Part shown: in pieces, positions 17,790-26,471 of the stretch
Numbering within the stretch: the first letter of the stretch is position 1
Layout: every line of letters begins with the position of its first letter
Assembly: GCA_023389105.1 (NCBI GenBank)
Contig: JAEWEY010000004.1
Location: 186,001-250,000, forward strand
Length of the DNA: 64,000 nt
Reading direction: 5' to 3'
DNA from: Pseudomonadota bacterium
Lineage (GTDB): Bacteria; Pseudomonadota; Alphaproteobacteria; Sphingomonadales; Sphingomonadaceae
The notes under the pieces: generated by a model
The model's database searches: none
Told to the model about the DNA's origin: nothing
What the model saw: the letters and a program-made list of their open reading frames with translations, nothing else
Translations under genes and position numbers: made by a program

Positions 17790-17979
17790 CCGGCGAAATC
17801 GGCGTTGTCGGCGGCTGCGTTCCCGGCGAGGCCGGTGACGGCACGTCGATGTCCGGCGTCGTTCCGGGCTCCTCCGCCGGCGCCGGGCTCGGCTGCGGCG
17901 CGGCTGGCGGCTCAGGGGCCGTAGGTGGTGTTGGAGCGGTTGGCGGAGTAGGGGCTTCGGGCGGCGGTTCCTGTTGCAT
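17782..17979 (-). CDS. Small proline-rich protein
   Basis: 65 residues, about one-third proline, with repeats of the type PTPPTAP and PEPPAAPQPSPAP. Not a recognised family. Support for being real: an ATG preceded by GAGGAG eight bases upstream, and an ORF that ends convergently against the lipoprotein gene. Against: low-complexity GC-rich DNA easily makes such reading frames. It has no signal peptide or membrane segment. Confidence 0.4.
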   Translation of the reverse strand: MQQEPPPEAPTPPTAPTPPTAPEPPAAPQPSPAPAEEPGTTPDIDVPSPASPGTQPPTTPISPVS

Positions 17980-18088
17980 GGGTCGGTCTCCTCGCGAGCT
18001 GAACGCCGCTGATGCGTCGGCGGTTGCCACCGCAGACGGGTTGCTCAACGGGCCCGCCCTGTTATAGGCCGCGCACCTTGGCGTCCGC

Positions 18089-18173
<85 letters not shown>

Positions 18174-18251
18174 TCACGCCACTCTGCCCATCCGCGGACG
18201 GGCAAAGTGCGTGATCCACGCAAGACATAGATTTCATCGGGAACGAACAAC

Positions 18252-19841
18252 GTGGCCATCAAGACTGTCGAGACTGAGAACGAAGGCCTGAAGCGCGGCT
18301 TCATGCTGACCATCCCCGCCAAGGACATCGAAGCGCGGGTTGACCAGGAAGTGAAGCGCATCGCGCCGCAGGTGCGTATGCCTGGCTTCCGTCCCGGCAA
18401 GGTGCCGCCGAACCTGATCCGAAAGATGCACGAGGACTCGCTCCGCGGCGACGCGCTCAATGCCTCCGTCCAGGAAGGCGTTCAGCAGCTTTTGACGGAG
18501 CAGAAGATCCGTCCGGCGATGCAGCCGCAGGTCGAGCTGGACGAGGGCTATGCCCATGGCAAGGACGCCGAAGTCCGCGTCAATCTCGAAGCACTGCCGG
18601 ACGTCCCGACGCCATCGATCGACGACATCGCGCTCGACCGCCTGACGGTCGAGCCGGACGCCGACGCGCTGGAAGAGCAGATCAAGACCTTCGCCAGCCA
18701 GAGCAAGCGCTGGGAAGACGCGCCCAAGAAGCACGCCGCCGCCAACGGCGATCTCGTGGTCATGGACTTCGAAGGCTCGATCGACGGCACGCCGTTCGAG
18801 GGGGGCAAGGGCGAGGACATGCAGGTCGAGCTCGGCTCGGGGAACCTCATTCCCGGCTTCGAGGACGGCCTCGTTGGCGCCAAGGCCGGCGACAGCCGCA
18901 ATGTCGAAGTCAAGTTCCCCGACGACTATCAGGCGAAGAACCTCGCCGGTAAGGCCGCCACCTTCGCGGTCACGGTAAAGAACGTGAAGACGGCCGGCGA
19001 ACAGAAGATCGACGACGATTTCGCCAAGTCGCTCGGCCTGACCGACCTCGAGCAGCTCCGCGGCCTCATTCGTGGCCAGATGGAGCAGGAACTCAACGGC
19101 CTGACCCGCACGCACATGAAGCGCCAGCTGCTCGACCAGCTCGCCTCGCGTCACGACTTCCCGGTTCCGCCGTCGATGGTCGAGGCCGAATATCAGAACA
19201 TCGTCGCCCAGCTGCGCCACGAAGCCAGCCACGAGGAAGACGAAAAGGCCGCGCTGGCCGAAATCGAGGCCGATGCGGACGATTACCGCCGTATCGCCGA
19301 GCGCCGCGTGCGTTTGGGCCTGCTGCTGTCGGAAATCGGTTCGGCTAATGGCGTCGACGTGACCGAGCAGGAAATGCAGCGCCTGATCATGCAGGCGGCG
19401 TCGCAATATTCGCCGAAGGACCGCGAGAACTTCGTCCGCTACATCCAGCAGGAGCCGATGGCGGCCGCGCAACTTCGCGCTCCGTTGTACGAGGACAAGG
19501 TCGTCGACTTCCTGTTCGCGAAGGCCAAGATCAACGACCGCAAGGCGACCCGCGCGGAGCTGGAAGCGGACCTCGAGTCCGAAGAAGGCCACGTCCATGG
19601 TCCAGGCTGCGGCCACGACCACGGCGCGAAGCCGGCGAAGAAGACGGCTGCCAAGGGCAAGGCCAAGAACGCTGCCAAGGATGAAGCTGTCGCCGAAGCG
19701 CCGGCCAAGGGTCCGGTCGAGAAGGGTTCGGCCAAACCGAAGCCGGCGAAGCCGGTGAAGGAGGCCGCTCCCGCCAAGGCTTCGGAAGCCAAGGCCGAAG
19801 GCAAGCCTGCCGCGAAGAAGGCCCCGGCCAAGAAGAAGTAA
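18252..19841 (+). CDS. tig: Trigger factor with long His/Lys/Ala tail
   Basis: 529 residues, GTG start. Ribosome-associated chaperone and prolyl isomerase. Ribosome-binding signature MPGFRPGKVPPNLI near residue 40; FKBP-type domain about residues 155-245 (GDLVVMDFEGSIDGTPFEGG); then the C-terminal chaperone arms. The canonical protein ends near residue 445; here an extra tail of about 83 residues follows, beginning with a His/Cys cluster (HVHGPGCGHDHG, residues 447-458) and then Lys/Ala/Pro repeats. The tail is unlike classical Tig and may bind metal or nucleic acid (inference). Confidence 0.95.
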   Translation: MAIKTVETENEGLKRGFMLTIPAKDIEARVDQEVKRIAPQVRMPGFRPGKVPPNLIRKMHEDSLRGDALNASVQEGVQQLLTEQKIRPAMQPQVELDEGYAHGKDAEVRVNLEALPDVPTPSIDDIALDRLTVEPDADALEEQIKTFASQSKRWEDAPKKHAAANGDLVVMDFEGSIDGTPFEGGKGEDMQVELGSGNLIPGFEDGLVGAKAGDSRNVEVKFPDDYQAKNLAGKAATFAVTVKNVKTAGEQKIDDDFAKSLGLTDLEQLRGLIRGQMEQELNGLTRTHMKRQLLDQLASRHDFPVPPSMVEAEYQNIVAQLRHEASHEEDEKAALAEIEADADDYRRIAERRVRLGLLLSEIGSANGVDVTEQEMQRLIMQAASQYSPKDRENFVRYIQQEPMAAAQLRAPLYEDKVVDFLFAKAKINDRKATRAELEADLESEEGHVHGPGCGHDHGAKPAKKTAAKGKAKNAAKDEAVAEAPAKGPVEKGSAKPKPAKPVKEAAPAKASEAKAEGKPAAKKAPAKKK

Positions 19842-19848
19842 TCCGCTC

Positions 19849-19869
19849 GTCCTGAGCTTGTCGAAGGAC
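19849..19869. repeat. Dispersed intergenic repeat unit
   Basis: GTCCTGAGCTTGTCGAAGGAC lies just after tig; its ends GTCCT/AGGAC form a short inverted repeat. I recall this as a sequence frequently dispersed between genes in sphingomonads, but only one copy was seen in this window. Confidence 0.45.
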
Positions 19870-19910
19870 CGCCTTTCTTTCTACACCATGGAAGAAGGCC
19901 GGGCTTCGAC

Positions 19911-20867
19911 ATGGCTCAGCCCGAACGGGGGAATATCGTGGCAAGTCCGCAACCGCGCATCGCCGTCCTGCTTCCTTGCTACAATGAGGAAGCGGCGATC
20001 GGCGCGACCGTCGCCGGCTTCCGCGCCGCGCTGCCCGGCGCCACCGTCTACGTTTACGACAACAACAGCCGCGACCGTACCCGCGAGATTGCGGCCGAGG
20101 CGGGCGCCGTGGTCCGTACCGAGCGCCAGCAGGGCAAGGGTCACGTCGTTCGGCGCATGTTCGCCGACATCGATGCCGATGTTTACGTTATGGCGGACGG
20201 TGACCTGACCTACGATCCCAAGGCCGCGCCGGCGATGGTCGACCAATTGCTCGCCGAACAGCTCGACATGGTCGTCGGCACGCGCAAGCACGAAGAGGCA
20301 AGTGCCTATCGCGGGGGTCACGTGCTCGGAAACAAGCTTTTCACCGGCCTTCTTTCCGGGCTGTTCGGACGCAGCTTCAGCGACATCTTCTCCGGCTACC
20401 GGGTTTTCTCGCGCCGCTTCGTGAAAAGCTTCCCGGTGCTGAGCTCGGGTTTCGAGATCGAGACCGAGATGAGTGTCCACGCGCTGGAACTCCGCATGCC
20501 GGTCGGAGAAGTTGAAACAGCCTATGGCGCGCGGCCGGAGGGCTCCGCCTCGAAGCTTTCCACCTACGGCGACGGCTGGCGCATCCTAAAGACGATCGGC
20601 ACGCTCTACCGCGTAGAACGACCGGTTTTGTTCTACGGAAGCATCGGTGCGCTCCTCGTCGCGCTGGCCATCGTGCTCGCGGCACCGCTGGTGATCACCT
20701 ACCTGCATACCGGGCTTGTGCCCCGCTTCCCGACTGCGATCCTGGTCACGGGAATGATCATTATCGCAGTGCTTTGCTTCTTCGCGGGCCTTATTCTCGA
20801 AACTGTTACAAGAGGCCGTCGGGAGGTCCGGAGGCTCGCCTATCTTTCGTTAGAGGCTCCGCGATAA
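19911..20867 (+). CDS. Family 2 glycosyltransferase with two C-terminal membrane helices
   Basis: 318 residues. GT2 fold: IAVLLPCYNEEAAIGATV at the N-terminus, YDNNSRDRT donor-site loop, and the DxD-type motif VMADGDLTYDPK. The hydrophobic segments at about residues 240-270 and 278-302 anchor it in the inner membrane. The pattern resembles dolichyl/polyprenyl-phosphate mannose synthase-like enzymes that load a lipid carrier; substrate unknown. A GTG at 19938 is an alternative start with a preceding G-rich SD. Between tig and a TonB receptor gene. Confidence 0.83.
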   Translation: MAQPERGNIVASPQPRIAVLLPCYNEEAAIGATVAGFRAALPGATVYVYDNNSRDRTREIAAEAGAVVRTERQQGKGHVVRRMFADIDADVYVMADGDLTYDPKAAPAMVDQLLAEQLDMVVGTRKHEEASAYRGGHVLGNKLFTGLLSGLFGRSFSDIFSGYRVFSRRFVKSFPVLSSGFEIETEMSVHALELRMPVGEVETAYGARPEGSASKLSTYGDGWRILKTIGTLYRVERPVLFYGSIGALLVALAIVLAAPLVITYLHTGLVPRFPTAILVTGMIIIAVLCFFAGLILETVTRGRREVRRLAYLSLEAPR

Positions 20868-20997
20868 CTGTCGCGGAATAGCCGCACCCGCCGACATTTG
20901 TGTCGGGCACGTGACACTCATCTTCCGCCGATTCTTCACCTGCGTTAGATTCCGTTCGCTGTGACAAGCGCCGGCAAGGCGCGACAGAAGGGGGAAT

Positions 20998-23900
20998 ATG
21001 ATGCGGTTGAACTCGGTTCTTCATGCGGGCGTGGCCTTTGCCGCGCTGTCCATCGGCGCCACGGCGAGTGCGCAAGGCACCGTCGATCCGGCGGCCGCGC
21101 CGCCCGAGGCGTCCGTCCCGACGGCGGGCAACGACATCGTGATCACCGGCTCCCGCATTCGCCGCAGCCCACTCGATCTCAACGCGCCCCGCGTGTTCAT
21201 CGACAAGGCGGACATGGAAAAGACCGGTCTTAACTCGGTCAACGACGTGCTCCAGCGCCTGCCCAGCGCGGGCGGTGGCATCAACTCGAAATTCAACAAC
21301 TCCGGCAATCTCGGCAACCCGCCGAACGGCGCGGGTGTCGGCGCAGGTTCGGCCGAAATCGACCTACGTTATCTGGGTTCGGTCCGCACGCTCGTGCTGG
21401 TCGATGGCCTGCGCTACCTCAATGGCGCGTCCGCCAGCGGCGTGCCGGGGTCGGTCGACCTCAACTCCATTCCCGAAAGCATGATCGAGCGCGTCGAAGT
21501 TCTGCAGGACGGCGCGTCGACCATCTATGGGTCTGACGCGATCGCCGGCGTTGTCAACATCATCACCAAGGAACGCCAGCAAGGCTTTGCCGCATCCGCG
21601 CAGGTCGGCTCGTACCTAGATCATGACGACGGCTGGACGCAAAATTACCAGCTAAGCTGGGGCAATGGCGGCAACAGCTCGACGCAGATCGTCGTCGGCG
21701 GCAATTATGTGAAGTCGGACGGCGTCCTCGCCGCTGATCGCGCCATCTCGGCCTTCCCGAGCCCGTACACCACGGCGTGCAGCTCTTCCTGCTCCAGCTA
21801 TCCGCTGACCGGCCGTTACAGCTTCGTGTTCGCTGGCGGACCGCTGACCTTGAACGCACCGTTCACGACGACCGCGCCGCCATATCCGGCCAGCTTCCGG
21901 CCGTTTGCCGTCACCGATCGCTTCAATTTCGCGCCCTACAACTATCTAGACATCCCGCTGAAGCGCTACGGCCTGTTCGGCAACCTTGTGCAGGAATTGA
22001 ACGGCGATACCCACCTGCGCATCAAGGCGCTGTGGAACCGCCGTGAATCGGTCAACCAGGCCGCGCCGATCCCGCTCGGCGTCGGTCCCGACACCGGCAG
22101 CGGAACGCCGCTCGACAATATCACCATCTCGCGGACCAACCCGTATAATCCGTTCGGTTTCGACCTCATCCCGAACGGGCAGCCGGGCGGCAATTACAAC
22201 GACATCCGCCGCCGCGTCGTTGAAGCCGGCCCGCGCCGTTTCGAACAGACGGTCAAGACCTATTACGGCAGCGCCACCCTCGACGGCCGCCTCGGCGGCG
22301 AGTGGTATTGGGACGTCAACGGCATCTGGGGCAAGAACAAGGCCAGCCAGGTCATGTACGGCAATTTGAACGCCGCGAAGGTCGCCCAGGCCCTTGGTCC
22401 GATCGCCAATTGCACCGGTTCGTGCGTCCCGCTCAATGTGTTCGGCACCCCCGGCGCAATCACCCCGGCGATGCTCGCGTTCATCGGCTTCGACCAGCAT
22501 GACTCGAGTCAGCAGAAGCTATGGGGAACCTCCGCCAATATCTCCGGAAAATGGTTCGACGTCGGCGGCGGCCCGCTTGGCGTGGCAGTCGGTGCGGAAT
22601 ATCGCCGGCTGACCGGGCGCTTCGACCCGGATCCCGTCGTTCAGGCTGGCAACAGCTCCGACATTCCGGCGCAAGCTTCACGCGGCGGCTACAAGGTCGC
22701 TGAGGTATATGCGGAGTTCAACGCGCCCTTCATCAAGGGGCGTCCGGGCGCCGAGCTGCTCGAGCTGAACGGCTCGGGACGCTACTCGCACTACAAGACG
22801 GACTCAGGCCGCACTTTCTCGCACAGCGTGTTCAAGACCGACCTCAACTGGAAGCCCGTCGACGCGGTTCGCCTGCGCGCGTCTTACGCCGAGGGTTTCC
22901 GGGCGCCGACGATCGGTGAGCTTGAAGGTTCGCCTTCGCGCTTTGACTCGCAGATCGACGATCCGTGCTCCAATGCCAGCGCTCAGGCGCGGCGGTTCAG
23001 TAACGACGCGACGGTCCGCGCCAATTGTGTCGCGCGCGGCGTGCCGGCGACGGGCTCCACCACAGGGCCAAACGATCAGCTGTCGGTGATCACGGGCGGC
23101 AACGAAGCCCTGACTCCGGAGACCTCGACCAGCGTCATCCTCGGCGTGGTCGTCAATCCGATCCGTGGCTTCACCGCCGAAATGAACTGGTACAACATCA
23201 AGGTGAAGGACGCGATCCAGTCGATCAGCGCCACCACCACCTTGTACCGTTGCGTGTACCAGAACGATCCGCTGGCCTGCGCTGCGGTTTCGCGTGCGCC
23301 GGGCACCGGCAACGTCCTGCAGATTCAAGGTGTGCTGCAGAACATCGCGTCGATCCGCACCACCGGCATCGACCTTAACCTCGCGTACCGCACACGTCTG
23401 TCGAACATGGGGACGGTTGGGCTGACGTGGAACAACACGTTCCTTACCAAGTACGACGTCACCACGCCGACGGCGACTGGTACAGCGGTCGAGCAGCGCG
23501 CCGGGCTTGAGCTTGGTTCGCCGACGCAGGGTTTCCCGAAGTGGAAATCGATCGGCGTGCTGGACTGGGATTATGGCATCGTCGGCGCCACGGTAACCGG
23601 GCGCTACATCTCGTCGCTCAAGGAAATCCTGAACAACAACAATCGGTTGAAATCGGTCTTCTACACTGATGCGCAGGTGCGTCTGAAGCCACGTTTCAAC
23701 TTCCTGCTGCAGGACCTGGAGTTGGCCGTCGGCGTCAACAACCTCTTCAACAAGAAGACGCCGGGCTGCCTCAGCTGCGACACTAGCGGCAACTTCGATG
23801 CCAACGTCTACGACACCCCGGGCCGCTATTATTATGCGCGGCTCGCGGTGAAGCTTGGCGCACGCCGCGAGGCTCCGGTCGCCTACACGCCGCCGCCGGC

Positions 23901-24003
23901 CCCGCCGCCGCCACCAACGGCCGAGCCGGCGCCGGTTGTCGAGCCGGTGCCGGCACCGTCTGCGCCGCCACCGCCGGCAGCAACCCCGGAGCGCGGCAAG
24001 TAG
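20998..24003 (+). CDS. TonB-dependent receptor with proline-rich C-terminal tail
   Basis: 1001 residues. Signal peptide ending near ATASAQG, plug domain with the TonB-proximal DIVITGSRIRRSPLDLNAP, VNDVLQRLPSAGGG, RVEVLQDGASTIYGSDAIAGVVNI, then a 22-strand-type barrel with receptor motifs (GFRAPTIGELEG). Member of the large sphingomonad outer-membrane receptors with unknown ligand. The barrel normally ends in a terminal aromatic strand; here YYYARLAVKLG is followed by about 40 residues rich in Pro/Ala (from about 961). Start could be 20998 or 21001. Terminator follows at 24027. Confidence 0.9.
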   Translation: MMRLNSVLHAGVAFAALSIGATASAQGTVDPAAAPPEASVPTAGNDIVITGSRIRRSPLDLNAPRVFIDKADMEKTGLNSVNDVLQRLPSAGGGINSKFNNSGNLGNPPNGAGVGAGSAEIDLRYLGSVRTLVLVDGLRYLNGASASGVPGSVDLNSIPESMIERVEVLQDGASTIYGSDAIAGVVNIITKERQQGFAASAQVGSYLDHDDGWTQNYQLSWGNGGNSSTQIVVGGNYVKSDGVLAADRAISAFPSPYTTACSSSCSSYPLTGRYSFVFAGGPLTLNAPFTTTAPPYPASFRPFAVTDRFNFAPYNYLDIPLKRYGLFGNLVQELNGDTHLRIKALWNRRESVNQAAPIPLGVGPDTGSGTPLDNITISRTNPYNPFGFDLIPNGQPGGNYNDIRRRVVEAGPRRFEQTVKTYYGSATLDGRLGGEWYWDVNGIWGKNKASQVMYGNLNAAKVAQALGPIANCTGSCVPLNVFGTPGAITPAMLAFIGFDQHDSSQQKLWGTSANISGKWFDVGGGPLGVAVGAEYRRLTGRFDPDPVVQAGNSSDIPAQASRGGYKVAEVYAEFNAPFIKGRPGAELLELNGSGRYSHYKTDSGRTFSHSVFKTDLNWKPVDAVRLRASYAEGFRAPTIGELEGSPSRFDSQIDDPCSNASAQARRFSNDATVRANCVARGVPATGSTTGPNDQLSVITGGNEALTPETSTSVILGVVVNPIRGFTAEMNWYNIKVKDAIQSISATTTLYRCVYQNDPLACAAVSRAPGTGNVLQIQGVLQNIASIRTTGIDLNLAYRTRLSNMGTVGLTWNNTFLTKYDVTTPTATGTAVEQRAGLELGSPTQGFPKWKSIGVLDWDYGIVGATVTGRYISSLKEILNNNNRLKSVFYTDAQVRLKPRFNFLLQDLELAVGVNNLFNKKTPGCLSCDTSGNFDANVYDTPGRYYYARLAVKLGARREAPVAYTPPPAPPPPPTAEPAPVVEPVPAPSAPPPPAATPERGK

Positions 24004-24026
24004 AATTCGCATTACGCGAGGGGAGA

Positions 24027-24054
24027 GGGCGGTCCGGAAACGGGCCGCCCTTTT
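24027..24054 (+). terminator. Rho-independent terminator
   Basis: Stem GGGCGGTCCG / CGGGCCGCCC (one wobble pair), GAAA loop, then TTTT. Closes the receptor gene. Confidence 0.85.
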
Positions 24055-24128
24055 CGCATTTGCCGCCCGCTTGAACCTTGAAGCATTCGCGCCGATGTAG
24101 GCTGTACCAAACAAAGGACCGCACACCC

Positions 24129-24785
24129 GTGATCGACCATCAAGACATCGTTTCGCAGCTTGTCCCCATCGTTATTGAACAGTCTAACCGGGGCGAACGC
24201 AGCTTCGACATTTACTCGCGGCTCCTGCGCGAACGCATCGTCTTCATCACCGGCCCGATCGAGGACCACATGGCCTCGCTGATCACCGCCCAGCTGCTCT
24301 TCCTCGAGTCCGAGAACCCGAAGAAGGACATCTTCATGTACATCAACTCGCCGGGCGGCGTGGTGACGGCCGGCCTCGCGATCCACGACACCATGCAATA
24401 CATCCGGCCGAAGATCAGCACCGTCTGCATCGGTCAGGCCGCCTCGATGGGCAGCTTCCTGCTCGCCGCTGGCGAGCCCGGCATGCGCGTCGCGCTGACC
24501 AACAGCCGCATCATGATCCACCAGCCCTCCGGCGGTGCCCAGGGCATGGCCGCGGACATCGAGATCCAGGCGCGCGAAATCCTCCGCATGCGCCAGCGGC
24601 TCAACGAGCTTTACGCCAAGTACACCGGCCAGCCGCTCGAGGAGATCGAGAAGGCGATGGATCGCGACAAGTTCCTGGAGGCGGACGAAGCCAAGGCGTT
24701 CGGTCTGATCGACGTCGTCTTCGACAAGCGCCCCGATGCCGGCGACGATGCGGGCACTGGCGCGGGTGAGGTTACGCCGGCCTGA
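24129..24785 (+). CDS. clpP: ATP-dependent Clp protease proteolytic subunit
   Basis: 218 residues from GTG 24129. Active-site Ser lies in GQAASMGSFLLAAG and His in RIMIHQPSGGAQG; the catalytic Asp is in the YTGQPLEEIEKAMDRD region. ClpP forms tetradecamers that degrade substrates delivered by ClpX/ClpA. The upstream ATG in-frame extension would add about 17 residues not seen in the family. Unusually, tig and clpP are separated here by a glycosyltransferase and a receptor and no clpX follows. Confidence 0.95.
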   Translation: MIDHQDIVSQLVPIVIEQSNRGERSFDIYSRLLRERIVFITGPIEDHMASLITAQLLFLESENPKKDIFMYINSPGGVVTAGLAIHDTMQYIRPKISTVCIGQAASMGSFLLAAGEPGMRVALTNSRIMIHQPSGGAQGMAADIEIQAREILRMRQRLNELYAKYTGQPLEEIEKAMDRDKFLEADEAKAFGLIDVVFDKRPDAGDDAGTGAGEVTPA

Positions 24786-24880
24786 TCGTCCTCGAAATAG
24801 ACGCCTTCATCACCCCCACTTCCTTCTCGGTTCGCGACGATTAACTTGATCCCGCCGAATCGAAGGGGGTGGGGTGTTTG

Positions 24881-26383
24881 ATGTGGCGTAACTATCTTCC
24901 GATTACAGCGGCGGTCCTCTTGGGTTTCGGTCACGTCGCACTGTCGGCGCAGACCGCGCCTGACCAAGCCGCTCAATCTGCTGCTGAAAACGCGATCGAT
25001 GAGTATCAGCAGGCATTTGACGGTCGGGACTATCCCGCAGCGATCAAGGCCTTAGACAAGGTTTCGGTCGAAGCAAACAACCGTCAGGCGCGCGCTCTTC
25101 TCGCGGCCATGCGGGCGTCGGCTCTTCTCGGTCTAAAGCGCAATTCGGAAGCCGACGCCCTCATCGCCCAGGCGCGGGACCTCGCGCCCGGGCTTTCCGG
25201 TGTTGGCGACATCCTCTTTTTTGGCGGGTTAACTACCCGGCGCTTCGACATCGCCGCGGACGCGCTTGATCGAATGATCGCGCAAGACCCGGCGGCCGTG
25301 CGGGAGATCCCCACGGAGTCGATGCGCTACCTGATGTTCAATGAGCCGGAAGGGCAGAAAAAGCGCAACGATGAGCGACGCGTGGCACTGGCCCGGTTGG
25401 GTTACGGTGGCGACACCGAACGCGGCCATTACCTTGCGCTCAATGCGCTACAGATTCTCGTCAAGGAAGGAGACTATACCGGCGCACAAGAGTTCATCGC
25501 CGACGTCAAGGAACCGGTCGCGCTTGAAAATCTTCTGATCCAGCGTCGGTACGAAAGCCTCTGGGCGAAGATCGGTGAAGCCGCAGGTCCCAATTTGTCC
25601 AAGGCCAGAATGCAGGCGGTCTTGGCGGCAGAGCGGGCGCTAGGCGACGCACCAGACAATCACGACAAGCTTGCCAATTACGTCAATGCGCTTCGGCATG
25701 CGGGGCGGCTTGATGATGCGATTGCAATACGGAAGCGCCTGCCAACCGACATCAAGTCGATGTCGGCGGCCGACGAAGGCTTGGGCTGGACGGTGAACAA
25801 CGTCGCCCTCGCGCTGCACGAGGCCGGCCGAAAAGACGAAGCGGACCAGCTTTTCGCGTTATTGAACGATGCTCCGATGCCGAAGGAATATTGGCGGGTC
25901 AGCATGAAGATTAACCGGCTGGAATTGTTGGTCGGGGATGGCCGTTATGACCGAGCGTTGCCGCTGGTGGAGCCGACCGCCAGTACGAAAGGCAGCCCTT
26001 ATGCCGATCAACTGACACGGCGCCTGCGTTATTGCGTTTTGCATCACCTTCAAGGTTCAGCGGAGGCGGCCAAGTTCAAGGCAGGTCTACTCGCGCATGC
26101 CGCGGATGCGCCCACGCAGACAGTCGATGGGCTCCTCTGCGCCGGTGAGGCAGAAGAAGCCGAACGGGTTGCACTGGCGGCTTTAGCCAACCCGGACCTG
26201 GATAAGCGGACGACCTTTGAAGAGGAGTTCGTCCGTCAGTTGCAGACCAAACCTATCACGTCCGATGATCCGTCCGTCTGGCAGAGTCGTTGGGTCGACT
26301 TCAGGAAGCGGCCTTTGATCGAGGCAGCCTTCAACCGCTTGGGGAGGGACATGCCGGCGGAATTTTTGCCCCCGGCCCATTGA
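24881..26383 (+). CDS. Secreted TPR-like protein, unknown
   Basis: 500 residues from ATG 24881. Signal peptide MWRNYLPITAAVLLGFGHVALSAQ. The rest is helical with repeating Ala/Leu/Asp/Arg patterns characteristic of TPR solenoids (AAIKALDKVSVEANNRQARA; DIAADALDRMIAQDP; YVNALRHAGRLDDAIAIRK). Periplasmic adaptor-like protein. It lies 88 bp upstream of a membrane-tethered winged-helix/TPR regulator in the same direction; the pair may form a sensing unit (inference). No enzyme motif seen. Confidence 0.8.
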   Translation: MWRNYLPITAAVLLGFGHVALSAQTAPDQAAQSAAENAIDEYQQAFDGRDYPAAIKALDKVSVEANNRQARALLAAMRASALLGLKRNSEADALIAQARDLAPGLSGVGDILFFGGLTTRRFDIAADALDRMIAQDPAAVREIPTESMRYLMFNEPEGQKKRNDERRVALARLGYGGDTERGHYLALNALQILVKEGDYTGAQEFIADVKEPVALENLLIQRRYESLWAKIGEAAGPNLSKARMQAVLAAERALGDAPDNHDKLANYVNALRHAGRLDDAIAIRKRLPTDIKSMSAADEGLGWTVNNVALALHEAGRKDEADQLFALLNDAPMPKEYWRVSMKINRLELLVGDGRYDRALPLVEPTASTKGSPYADQLTRRLRYCVLHHLQGSAEAAKFKAGLLAHAADAPTQTVDGLLCAGEAEEAERVALAALANPDLDKRTTFEEEFVRQLQTKPITSDDPSVWQSRWVDFRKRPLIEAAFNRLGRDMPAEFLPPAH

Positions 26384-26471
26384 GATGCGGTTGGGGCTTC
26401 CGACTTGGCGTCCGGCCGTGATTGGCCCATGATGAAGTGACGATGATGGGCTGATCAGGGGGCCGAGTCTC

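Noticed and set aside
18234..19622. 462-residue minus-strand open frame opposite tig
   Set aside because: Antisense shadow of trigger factor, no motifs.
22804..24126. 440-residue minus-strand open frame opposite the TonB receptor
   Set aside because: Arg-rich antisense shadow with no signature.
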